DNA of 19,762 bases, from contig CALFUE010000130.1 in NCBI GenBank assembly GCA_937916345.1, forward strand, positions 1 through 19,762, in the 5' to 3' direction. Numbering within the stretch: the stretch's first letter is position 1; the number at the start of each line of letters is the position of its first letter. The position numbers and the translations under genes were made by a program. Of this stretch, positions 1-6,283 are shown in pieces. Source of the DNA: an uncultured bacterium. GTDB taxonomy: Bacteria; Bacillota; Clostridia; Lachnospirales; Lachnospiraceae. The notes beneath the pieces are model-generated. The model searched no databases, was not told where the DNA came from, and worked only from the letters and a program-made list of their open reading frames with translations.

Positions 1-29
1 GCAGGTGCGATCATCTTGACTTCACTCAT
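1..29 (-). CDS. Start of an unidentified gene (partial, 5' end only)
   Basis: Only the first nine full codons are inside the window: M-S-E-V-K-M-I-A-P, followed by two bases (GC) of an alanine codon. The start is supported by a strong AAGGAGG at 36-42, six bases upstream of the ATG. It lies 41 bp after the stop of the DUF624 gene on the same strand with no terminator between, so it is probably the next gene of the operon. Ten residues are too few to identify a product. In mannan-use loci a cytoplasmic mannoside phosphorylase or a similar enzyme would fit this place, but that is only a guess from context. Confidence 0.7.
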
Positions 30-35
30 GGTAAA

Positions 36-42
36 CCTCCTT
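36..42 (-). promoter_or_regulatory. Ribosome binding site of the left-edge gene
   Basis: The minus strand reads AAGGAGG here, a near-perfect Shine-Dalgarno sequence, with six bases (TTTACC) to an ATG at 27-29. This is what makes the ten-codon fragment at the window edge credible as a real gene start. Confidence 0.8.
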
Positions 43-70
43 GAAAACACTTATAAAAAACCCAAAATCC

Positions 71-751
71 TTATCTATTGTACCATGATTTTTCGTCTTC
101 GTCTACAATATTTTCTTCCTTGTCGGGGGATATTTTGTGCAATATTTTCTCCAATGGGAAAGTGATGATATATATGAATATCCCGGGTAAAAACAGTATG
201 GTCCAGGGCATGAGCCATACTCCCGCGACAAACAGGGCGAAGAGCACTATCACGCCGATGGTCAGGGGCAGATAGCGGAACATGAGCTGCGCCGCCATAC
301 GGAGAATGTTCAGGTTTGTGTCGGAAAATCTCGACAGCATCGGGGGGTAATACACGAATAAGCCCAACACGGTAAACGCCACCAGAAGCATCGCGATAAA
401 GAGGGCGTCATTTACTGAGTTGGAATTATTCCAGAGATAGAAAATGTCAAGGACAGTCAGACCAACGGCAAGGGCAAAGGGAATTCCAACAAAAAGGGAC
501 TGCTTAAAATTCAGCCTGAAGCTCCTGAAAAATTCATGAAAGACACGGCCGCTGGAACGGCGGGCACATTTTGCCATAGCGTAATATGCAGCAGCGGCAG
601 ATGCAGTCGCAGTAAAAATGGGGATACTGCAGATAATCCACAGTATCCCTGTAAGAAGAACGTCCGCCAGGACATTCATGAACCCGGCGAACTTTGAATT
701 TGGTGAGAAAATGCCTCCCTTATCAGCCTCCGAAGTACGCATCCAAACCAT
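71..751 (-). CDS. DUF624 (YesL-type) integral membrane protein
   Basis: This is a 226-residue membrane protein of the DUF624/YesL family, which typically sits beside CUT1 sugar transporters (for example yesL with yesOPQ of Bacillus). Its biochemical role is not established. About five hydrophobic segments lie near residues 27-49, 84-106, 115-135, 160-181 and 183-200. The family-like N-terminus (FSPNSKFAGFMNVLADV, residues 15-31), a central PPMLSRF followed by ILRMAA and FRY, and a C-terminal WYNR all match the second DUF624 protein of this window (15687-16334). The reading frame overlaps the end of the upstream solute-binding protein by 29 bp. A start at the ATG four codons in (740-742), with AGGA eight bases upstream, is equally plausible. 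The overlap suggests translational coupling. Confidence 0.85.
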   Translation of the reverse strand: MVWMRTSEADKGGIFSPNSKFAGFMNVLADVLLTGILWIICSIPIFTATASAAAAYYAMAKCARRSSGRVFHEFFRSFRLNFKQSLFVGIPFALAVGLTVLDIFYLWNNSNSVNDALFIAMLLVAFTVLGLFVYYPPMLSRFSDTNLNILRMAAQLMFRYLPLTIGVIVLFALFVAGVWLMPWTILFLPGIFIYIITFPLEKILHKISPDKEENIVDEDEKSWYNR

Positions 752-2276
752 CCTGTACCTGCTGTTTGTAGGTCTCCTGGAACTGAGCGGGCGTCATCTC
801 GCCCTTGGTCACTGAATCGAAGTCATAGTAGAAGCCGAGTGACTCCCAGAGGTCGAGCTGTGAGTGAGCTCCGCACTCGTTCATAATATTAAAGTTTGCA
901 ACTCTGTGCTCCTCGTCACGTCCTGTCACATCATACCACCAGTGAAGTGTCTCTCTGGAATCACGGAGTGAGTAATCGCCGTCCATCCAGTTCCAGTAGT
1001 CATACAGGAAGTTGTATACGAGCTCGGGATTATCGATACCTGAGGGGATGATGTAGAACTCTCCTGCAGATGCGTTCTTACCTGCATTCGTATCCTTGTT
1101 TCCTGAAGGTCCTACAGGCCAGCGAACATAGCTGATGTCGAACTTCAGATCCTCTGTTCCTGAGTTGTCCCAGTCATAGTCGGGACCGTCTGCCTCGATC
1201 CATGCAGCGATGGGGAAGAATCCGATATTTCCCTCTCTGTACTGTCTTCTCATGGAATCTGAAGGTGTTCCCTCATAATCATAGGGATAGCAGATATTGT
1301 ATACATTGAACATATCAGAAAGCATCTGGAGTGCCTCGCCTACAGGCGCAGAATCAATGGTCTGCTGTGTTCCTACAGCGATGGTAGCTCCGTTGCTCAT
1401 CATGAGCTGGCCAAAGGTATCTGTTGCGAATCCGCAGTATCCGTACTGGTCAACCTGTCCGTCACCGTCTGTATCCTTTGTCAGAGCCTGGCAATACTCA
1501 ATGAACTTGTCCCATGTCCACTCGCCTCTCTCCCAGAGATCTCTGGGATCCTCGAGGTTTGCGTCAGCGAGCATCTGCTCGTTGAACGCCAGAGGATAGG
1601 TAGCCTCTACCTGACTCTGCGCCTCTGTTCTCTTGAGGATGCAGGCCTTGCCGTCGCCCAGGTCAAGATACTGGATGACATTCTGGTCTGTAAAGATGTC
1701 TGCATCTGCAGGGAGAACGGTCTTCAGGTCGATGGCCAGACCGTTTGCCTGTGCGGGGATAGCCATTCCGGTATCTACCAGATAGATATCAGCGTCGGGA
1801 GTTCCTGCGAGAATAGAGGTATTGATAGACTCCTGAGTACCTGTATAGGTCAGGTTCTGCCACTCAAATGTACAATTGTACTTCTCCTCGAGAGTCTTTA
1901 CATTGTCGAACTTCAGCTCAGCAATCTTTCTGTTTATAGCGTTCTCAGCCAGCTTTGTCTCGTCCTGACCCTCCTGGTCAAGGGATGCGGAATAGTCCGG
2001 TGAATCCTCAAGAGATGTATCGTTACTGTCATAGTGCTGTACCCACCATGAACCAAACACTATCCTTCTGGTGCCGTCGGCGTTTGTCCTTGAAAATCCA
2101 CTGGTTGAAGCGGTTGCTGTGCTCTCGCCGGCAGAAGAAGAAGAAGAAGAAGCTGTACCCGCAGAGGAGTCTGATGAGCCGCCTTCCGTGTTGGTATTTA
2201 CGCTGCCGCAGGCCGCCATAGAGAACGCTACGGCTGCCGCAAGGGTTGCTGTTGCAAACTTTTTGATTTTAATCAT
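723..2276 (-). CDS. Extracellular solute-binding lipoprotein, CUT1 sugar ABC transporter (second system)
   Basis: This 517-residue protein is the substrate-capturing lipoprotein of a carbohydrate ABC importer. It has a type II signal peptide with a lipobox ending in MAAC (C23), then a Ser/Thr/Gly-rich flexible linker (about residues 30-60), then a bacterial extracellular binding-protein fold. Typical features are the hinge-region segment LWERGEWTWDKFIEYCQAL and a perfect DxDxDGxxD calcium-type loop at residues 268-276. Tryptophans and tyrosines are abundant, as expected for stacking on sugars. The ATG is preceded by AAAGGGG at 9 bases. It lies 24 bp after the triple-module lipoprotein and downstream of two permeases (5317-6267 and 4279-5304) that are its likely partners. 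Substrate is inferred as mannan-derived oligosaccharide because of the operon's GH26 enzyme. Confidence 0.92.
   Translation of the reverse strand: MIKIKKFATATLAAAVAFSMAACGSVNTNTEGGSSDSSAGTASSSSSSAGESTATASTSGFSRTNADGTRRIVFGSWWVQHYDSNDTSLEDSPDYSASLDQEGQDETKLAENAINRKIAELKFDNVKTLEEKYNCTFEWQNLTYTGTQESINTSILAGTPDADIYLVDTGMAIPAQANGLAIDLKTVLPADADIFTDQNVIQYLDLGDGKACILKRTEAQSQVEATYPLAFNEQMLADANLEDPRDLWERGEWTWDKFIEYCQALTKDTDGDGQVDQYGYCGFATDTFGQLMMSNGATIAVGTQQTIDSAPVGEALQMLSDMFNVYNICYPYDYEGTPSDSMRRQYREGNIGFFPIAAWIEADGPDYDWDNSGTEDLKFDISYVRWPVGPSGNKDTNAGKNASAGEFYIIPSGIDNPELVYNFLYDYWNWMDGDYSLRDSRETLHWWYDVTGRDEEHRVANFNIMNECGAHSQLDLWESLGFYYDFDSVTKGEMTPAQFQETYKQQVQDGLDAYFGG
2133..2152 (-). repeat. Trinucleotide microsatellite inside the binding-protein linker
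   Basis: Almost seven units of AGA/GAA on the plus strand encode a run of six serines (residues 43-48, TCT codons on the coding strand) in the lipoprotein linker. Slippage by whole units would lengthen or shorten the linker without breaking the frame. Confidence 0.8.
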
Positions 2277-2300
2277 TAGTTTATTCCCCTTTCCTGATGA

Positions 2301-4199
2301 TTATTTCGTTGTTCCGATTGATAACTCATAAACTTCCCATGCACTTGATGCCTCACACTGGATCATTGCTCCCCAGGTAGCAGGATCATCGCCGCAGTAC
2401 TCTGCGATCTGCTCGTAAGTCACCTGCGCGAAGGAACCGTCATAGGCCGCATAACCCTGTCCCGATCCATCGAAGTCACCTACACCGACTCTCATCCAGC
2501 CTGCCTCTGCCCCGGGCATTACGATCCAGATCTCGCCTGTCTCTGAGGTGTAGCTGATGTTGATCACTGATCCGGGTACGAGAAGTGCCTTCTGCTCTTC
2601 TGTCAGCTCGACACCGTTCTGTCCCCAGCCGTCACCTGTTACCGCAAAGCCGTCAATAACCGTGCGTGAATTGTTCGGGGTAAAACCTACTGCCTTTCCC
2701 ACCTTTACTGAGTAAACCTCCCATGCGCTTGAAGCCTCGCACTGGATCATCTTTCCCCAGGTTGCAGGGTCATCACCGCAGTACTCTGCGATCATCTCAT
2801 AAGTAATATAGCACTTGCTGCCGTCAAATACAGCGTAACCCTGACCTGAGCCATCATAATCGCCTACGCCGACTCTCATCCAGCCTGCCTCTGCCCCGGG
2901 CATTACGATCCAGATCTCGCCTGTCTCTGAGGTATAGCTGATCTCAAGGGCAGTTCCTGGCTGAAGGAGTGCGAACTGGTCATCTGTAAGCTCAATACCG
3001 TTTTGTGACCATGCATCGCCTGTCACTGCAAAGCCCTCAAGCTCTGTGCCGCCGCTTACTGCAACAGGTGCTGAAGCATTACCGATCTTTACCGAGTAAA
3101 CCTCCCATGCGCCGTCTGATTCACACTGCATCATAGCTCCCCAGGTAGCAGGATCATCGCCGCATACTGCTGCGAGCTGTTCGTAGGTTACCTGCGCGGT
3201 GTTGCCTGAGTTGTTTACATACGCATACTGCTGTCCGGAACCGTCCGTATCGCCTACGCCGACTCTCATCCAGCCTGCCTCAGCCCCGGGCATTACCAGC
3301 CACATATTACCGGTTTCTGATGTGTAGCTGATCTCAACGGCTGTACCCGGCTTCAGGAGTGCGATCTGATCCTCTGTAAGCTCGATACCATTCTGTGACC
3401 ATGCATCACCTGTCACTGCAAAGCCTTCCAGCTCTGTTGCTCCGGTGAGTGTCCACAGATTAGATCTGTCAACAGTGTTCCCTGCAGCTGCCACATAAAC
3501 TGCGGATGTATCAACATCAAGCTTTGCGCCGCCCGCATCCTTGAACAGAATATTGTCTATGCAGAAGCCCTGCTGCTCGCTCGATGTATCAGACTCCAGA
3601 GAGACTACGATGTAGTCGCCCTCTCCGAGAGCAGCGGGCGCATCAGCCGTGTAGGTCTTCGGATTAGATGACTCCAGGTATACCGACCAGTCGGAAGCCT
3701 TTGTGAACTCTCCGCCGATCACATAGTAGATGGCGCCTGATGCTGCGCTAAAATTGCCTGAGGGTGCATGAAGACCGATGGTAAAGTCCGCAGATGCGAG
3801 GCTTCCGATCTTGTCACCCAGCAGCTGGTCTGCAGCTATGGCGATAAATGCCGATTTGTCGCTGCTCCTCGTGATCTTCAGTTCCTTTCCGTTCTCGCCG
3901 TCAACAACCTCAAAGGTTGATGCGTCCGCTGCCGGATTGATAACGCTGTCGAGACCTACGAAGCCGTAAAGCCCGTCCTCGAAATCGATGGAAGCGTCAA
4001 CCGCTGCGGCAGGCTCCTCAGCTGCAGGTTCTTCTTCCGCAGGCTCCTCAGCTGCAGGCTCCTCTGTCGGCTCGGAAGTAACAGTCTCCTCTGCCGGTGC
4101 CGGCTCAGCAGCCGGCTGCTCGCTGCTTCCTCCGCAGGCTGTCAGGGTACATACCATAGCAGCTGAAAGAAGGAGCGCTCCAATTTTTTTTGCTTTCAC
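2301..4199 (-). CDS. Surface lipoprotein with three tandem Trp-rich putative carbohydrate-binding modules
   Basis: This is a 632-residue lipoprotein with no visible catalytic domain. The signal peptide ends in a lipobox LTAC (C22). A Glu/Pro/Ala-rich linker follows (about 26-67), then a beta-rich domain with FEDGLYGF near its start (about 70-225) resembling CBM11-like folds, then three repeats at 254-373, 385-501 and 514-632. Each repeat keeps TGD-W-QNG, SYTSETG-W-VMPGAEAGWMRVGVGD, CGDDPATWG and CE...AWEVY, with five aligned Trp (W267, W300, W310, W353, W365 in repeat 1) and two Cys 13 residues apart. A glycan-capturing role at the cell surface is inferred from architecture and from the neighbouring binding protein. 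I cannot assign a known CBM family. The start is GTG with AAAGGAGGG six bases upstream. A 79-bp gap with a hairpin precedes it. Confidence 0.88.
   Translation of the reverse strand: MKAKKIGALLLSAAMVCTLTACGGSSEQPAAEPAPAEETVTSEPTEEPAAEEPAEEEPAAEEPAAAVDASIDFEDGLYGFVGLDSVINPAADASTFEVVDGENGKELKITRSSDKSAFIAIAADQLLGDKIGSLASADFTIGLHAPSGNFSAASGAIYYVIGGEFTKASDWSVYLESSNPKTYTADAPAALGEGDYIVVSLESDTSSEQQGFCIDNILFKDAGGAKLDVDTSAVYVAAAGNTVDRSNLWTLTGATELEGFAVTGDAWSQNGIELTEDQIALLKPGTAVEISYTSETGNMWLVMPGAEAGWMRVGVGDTDGSGQQYAYVNNSGNTAQVTYEQLAAVCGDDPATWGAMMQCESDGAWEVYSVKIGNASAPVAVSGGTELEGFAVTGDAWSQNGIELTDDQFALLQPGTALEISYTSETGEIWIVMPGAEAGWMRVGVGDYDGSGQGYAVFDGSKCYITYEMIAEYCGDDPATWGKMIQCEASSAWEVYSVKVGKAVGFTPNNSRTVIDGFAVTGDGWGQNGVELTEEQKALLVPGSVINISYTSETGEIWIVMPGAEAGWMRVGVGDFDGSGQGYAAYDGSFAQVTYEQIAEYCGDDPATWGAMIQCEASSAWEVYELSIGTTK
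2304..3440 (-). repeat. Three in-frame direct repeats of about 390 bp encoding the Trp-rich modules
   Basis: Repeat 1 is 3081-3440, repeat 2 is 2697-3047 and repeat 3 is 2304-2660, spaced 128-130 codons apart. Repeats 2 and 3 share an 80-base block (2863-2942 and 2479-2558) that differs at only two positions by eye. Repeat 1 matches only the first two thirds of that block. This points to a recent duplication or ongoing gene conversion between repeats 2 and 3. Confidence 0.92.
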
Positions 4200-4205
4200 T
4201 TTTTT

Positions 4206-4214
4206 CCCTCCTTT
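4206..4214 (-). promoter_or_regulatory. Ribosome binding site deciding a GTG start
   Basis: The minus strand reads AAAGGAGGG, six bases before GTG at 4197-4199. No ATG with comparable signal lies nearby, and the GTG opens a standard lipoprotein signal peptide (MKAKKIGALLLSAAM), so the GTG start is well supported. Confidence 0.8.
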
Positions 4215-4227
4215 ATTAAAGTGATTT

Positions 4228-4247
4228 CTGTTCAGAAAACCGAACAG
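4228..4247 (-). other. Intercistronic hairpin in the 79-bp gap
   Basis: Arms CTGTTCGG and CTGAACAG with a TTTT loop can form an 8-bp stem with one G-U pair. No T-run follows on the minus strand, so it does not look like an intrinsic terminator. It lies between the last permease and the two abundant-type surface lipoproteins. A role in mRNA processing or 3'-end protection, allowing more lipoprotein than permease to be made, is inference. Confidence 0.5.
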
Positions 4248-4278
4248 TTACATGTATAGCAAGTGAGCGTCTCATGCC

Positions 4279-5304
4279 TCACCCAACTATTCCGCTTCGC
4301 TCCACGCCCTCGATAAAGCTCCTCTGCAGTACAAGATATATCAAGACTATAGGCAACAGCACAAGTATGATACCGGCATCCAGATACAGCTCCTGAATGG
4401 TGGGCGTCAGGATCTTGTCCAGTGTCGCGATGGTCGCCTGCAGAGACGCTATCTTTTTGCTGATCACGATAGAATCCGGAACCAGGAAAAGATTGGCGTA
4501 GAAAGTGTCATTGAACTGCCATACTATGGAGAATACCGTAACCGTAATAACCGCGGGAGAGGCGTTCTTTAACATGATCCCGAAATAGGTGTACCAGGTT
4601 CCCGCTCCATCCACGAAGGCGGCCTCCTCGATCTCCTTCGGCAGTCCTCTGAAGAACTGGTTAAAAATATATATGTAGAGTCCGGATCTGACACCTGTGC
4701 CAAGTATGGTCATGATGTAGATCGGAATTGTCGTCGACATGAGGTTTAAGGATCCGCCGAAGATAAGCGTGCACAGTCCCAACGGGTCGAAAGCCCTGAA
4801 GGTCATGTAGAGCGGAAGCATGATGGTATGCGTGGGAATTACGATCATCACAACGACGCATGCAAACAGGAACTTCTTTAAGGGAAACTCGAATCTGGCG
4901 AAGCCATAGCCTACCATTGAGCAGATCAGCACCTGTATCACCGTTATGCTCAGAGTGTAGAGCAAATCCGCAGCCATGGTGGGGATATAGTCAAGTCTCT
5001 CCCATGCCAAAGCGTAGCGCTCCAGGGTAGGGAACTGGGGAAGCACGAACACCATGGGGTTGTACGCATCCTTGTTGGATGAAATGGAATTAACAAACAT
5101 ACCGATTATGGGCGAGAGTATGACATAGCTGACGCCTATGAGTATGAGTATCTTTACGATATTTACAACGAGCCCCTTCAGATCGCCGAAGAGGATCTTC
5201 ATCTCCAGGGGATCGTTCACGAAATCCCTGGCTCTTTTTACGGGCTGTTTCTTTTCTTTTACCGGTGTCTCAACGGCAACACTTGCTATACTGTTATCCG
5301 ACAT
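4279..5304 (-). CDS. Carbohydrate ABC transporter permease, MalG type (second system)
   Basis: This 341-residue inner-membrane permease of the CUT1 family forms half of the transmembrane channel with the protein encoded at 5317-6267. The cytoplasmic EAA loop that contacts the ATPase is visible as EEAAFVDGAGTWYTYFGIML (from E226), preceded by FFRGLPKE, which is the MalG-side signature. About six hydrophobic segments follow a hydrophilic N-terminal extension of about 45 residues (VKEKKQPVKRARDF) longer than in most MalG proteins. The C-terminus ends in RSFIEGVERSGIVG, matching the usual family tail. ATG start with CGGAGG eight bases upstream, 12 bp after the previous gene. The 79-bp gap that follows contains a hairpin but no terminator. 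Confidence 0.93.
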   Translation of the reverse strand: MSDNSIASVAVETPVKEKKQPVKRARDFVNDPLEMKILFGDLKGLVVNIVKILILIGVSYVILSPIIGMFVNSISSNKDAYNPMVFVLPQFPTLERYALAWERLDYIPTMAADLLYTLSITVIQVLICSMVGYGFARFEFPLKKFLFACVVVMIVIPTHTIMLPLYMTFRAFDPLGLCTLIFGGSLNLMSTTIPIYIMTILGTGVRSGLYIYIFNQFFRGLPKEIEEAAFVDGAGTWYTYFGIMLKNASPAVITVTVFSIVWQFNDTFYANLFLVPDSIVISKKIASLQATIATLDKILTPTIQELYLDAGIILVLLPIVLIYLVLQRSFIEGVERSGIVG

Positions 5305-5316
5305 TGCGCACCTCCG

Positions 5317-6267
5317 TTAATTGTAGTAGAATGTCCGCCGCTGTATGAATCCCACCACGATGACCAGGATCAGGCAGGTCACAACAGTCGAAACGAGGGA
5401 GAATACGGAGCTGAGTCCGTAATTAAACTCCTTGAAAGCCACATCGTAGGCCAGATCCACAACATCCGATTCCGTGAAGCTGTCCACGATGGTGTAGACG
5501 ATATTGGTGATGATATGGGGCATCACCATGGGGAAGGTTACCTTCCAGAATGTCTCGTAACCCGTAGCTCCCTCTATCTTTGCAACCTCGTAGAGCGAGC
5601 CGGGGATAGACTGCAGCGCTGCTATGAATATGACGATCTGCACTCCGGAAGCCTGGATGATATCATTTATCCTGTCTACCGCCCCTACCACATAATCCAG
5701 CAGAGACACCGGAATACCCAGGTTTGCGAACATGTTGATAAGGTAGTCGATATCGAAGGCCATGGTACCCGCGGCGCTGACGGTCTGCTCCACCGCGTCG
5801 CTGCTGATACCGCCCGCCATCATGGTGCTCGAGAGATCAAGAGCCGCCTGTATCGCGCCGGAATTCATGATAACAGGCAGGAAGAATATAGCACGAACGA
5901 TGGATCTGCCCGGAAACTTCTTGTTCAGCAGCATCGCCATAAAGAGGCTGAAAAAGATGATCAGAGGCACATCGATGATCATATTTCCCACTGAGGTGGT
6001 CAGTATCTGGGTGAAGGTAGGATGCACGGTAAAGGCGTATTTAAAATTATCCAGACCTACGAACTCGGTGACATAGCCTCCTCCCGCGGTGTCCATGGTC
6101 AGCTTTGAAAAGGCAAAGCCCCCCGCCATGATCAGCGACCTGACATAGAACACTATGAAGCCTATGAGCCAGGGAAGTATGAAGAGATATCCGCTGATGC
6201 TGCGCTTCTGCAGGAGCGAAAGTCTCCTTTTCTTTTTCGGCTCACTCGAATTATTTGTTTTTGCCAT
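5317..6267 (-). CDS. Sugar ABC transporter permease, MalF/LacF type (second system)
   Basis: This 316-residue CUT1 permease pairs with the MalG-type protein just downstream. After a basic N-terminus (KKKRR) come the first membrane segment (about 27-49) and a set of further segments. The EAA loop reads YEVAKIEGATGYETFWKVTFPMVMP (E227 to G233 at its core), with the initial Glu and the Gly in place. A hydrophilic stretch near 143-200 with several small residues probably forms an enlarged outside loop between membrane segments. ATG start with TAGGAGAAG upstream; 17 bp after the DUF5696 coding region ends. No ATPase gene follows, so it probably uses a shared MsmK/MalK-type ATPase from elsewhere in the genome, as is common for CUT1 systems in Firmicutes. 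Confidence 0.93.
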   Translation of the reverse strand: MAKTNNSSEPKKKRRLSLLQKRSISGYLFILPWLIGFIVFYVRSLIMAGGFAFSKLTMDTAGGGYVTEFVGLDNFKYAFTVHPTFTQILTTSVGNMIIDVPLIIFFSLFMAMLLNKKFPGRSIVRAIFFLPVIMNSGAIQAALDLSSTMMAGGISSDAVEQTVSAAGTMAFDIDYLINMFANLGIPVSLLDYVVGAVDRINDIIQASGVQIVIFIAALQSIPGSLYEVAKIEGATGYETFWKVTFPMVMPHIITNIVYTIVDSFTESDVVDLAYDVAFKEFNYGLSSVFSLVSTVVTCLILVIVVGFIQRRTFYYN

Positions 6268-6283
6268 AGCAGCTTCTCCTATC

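Noticed and set aside
30..70. A terminator between DUF624 and the left-edge gene
   Set aside because: There is a TTTTTT run but no stable stem before it, and a strong ribosome binding site follows, so this looks like an ordinary operon gap.
2304..3440. CRISPR or mobile-element repeats
   Set aside because: The repeats are in frame, about 390 bp long, coding and without spacers or transposase, so they are protein-module duplications.
4228..4247. An intrinsic terminator after the second permease pair
   Set aside because: The stem is short and no T-run follows on the coding strand; the downstream genes also have no promoter I could find in the gap.
5515..5994. A 159-residue open frame on the plus strand
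   Set aside because: It is antisense to the MalF-type permease at 5317-6267 and reads as a mirror of its codons with His/Asp-rich composition and no family signal.
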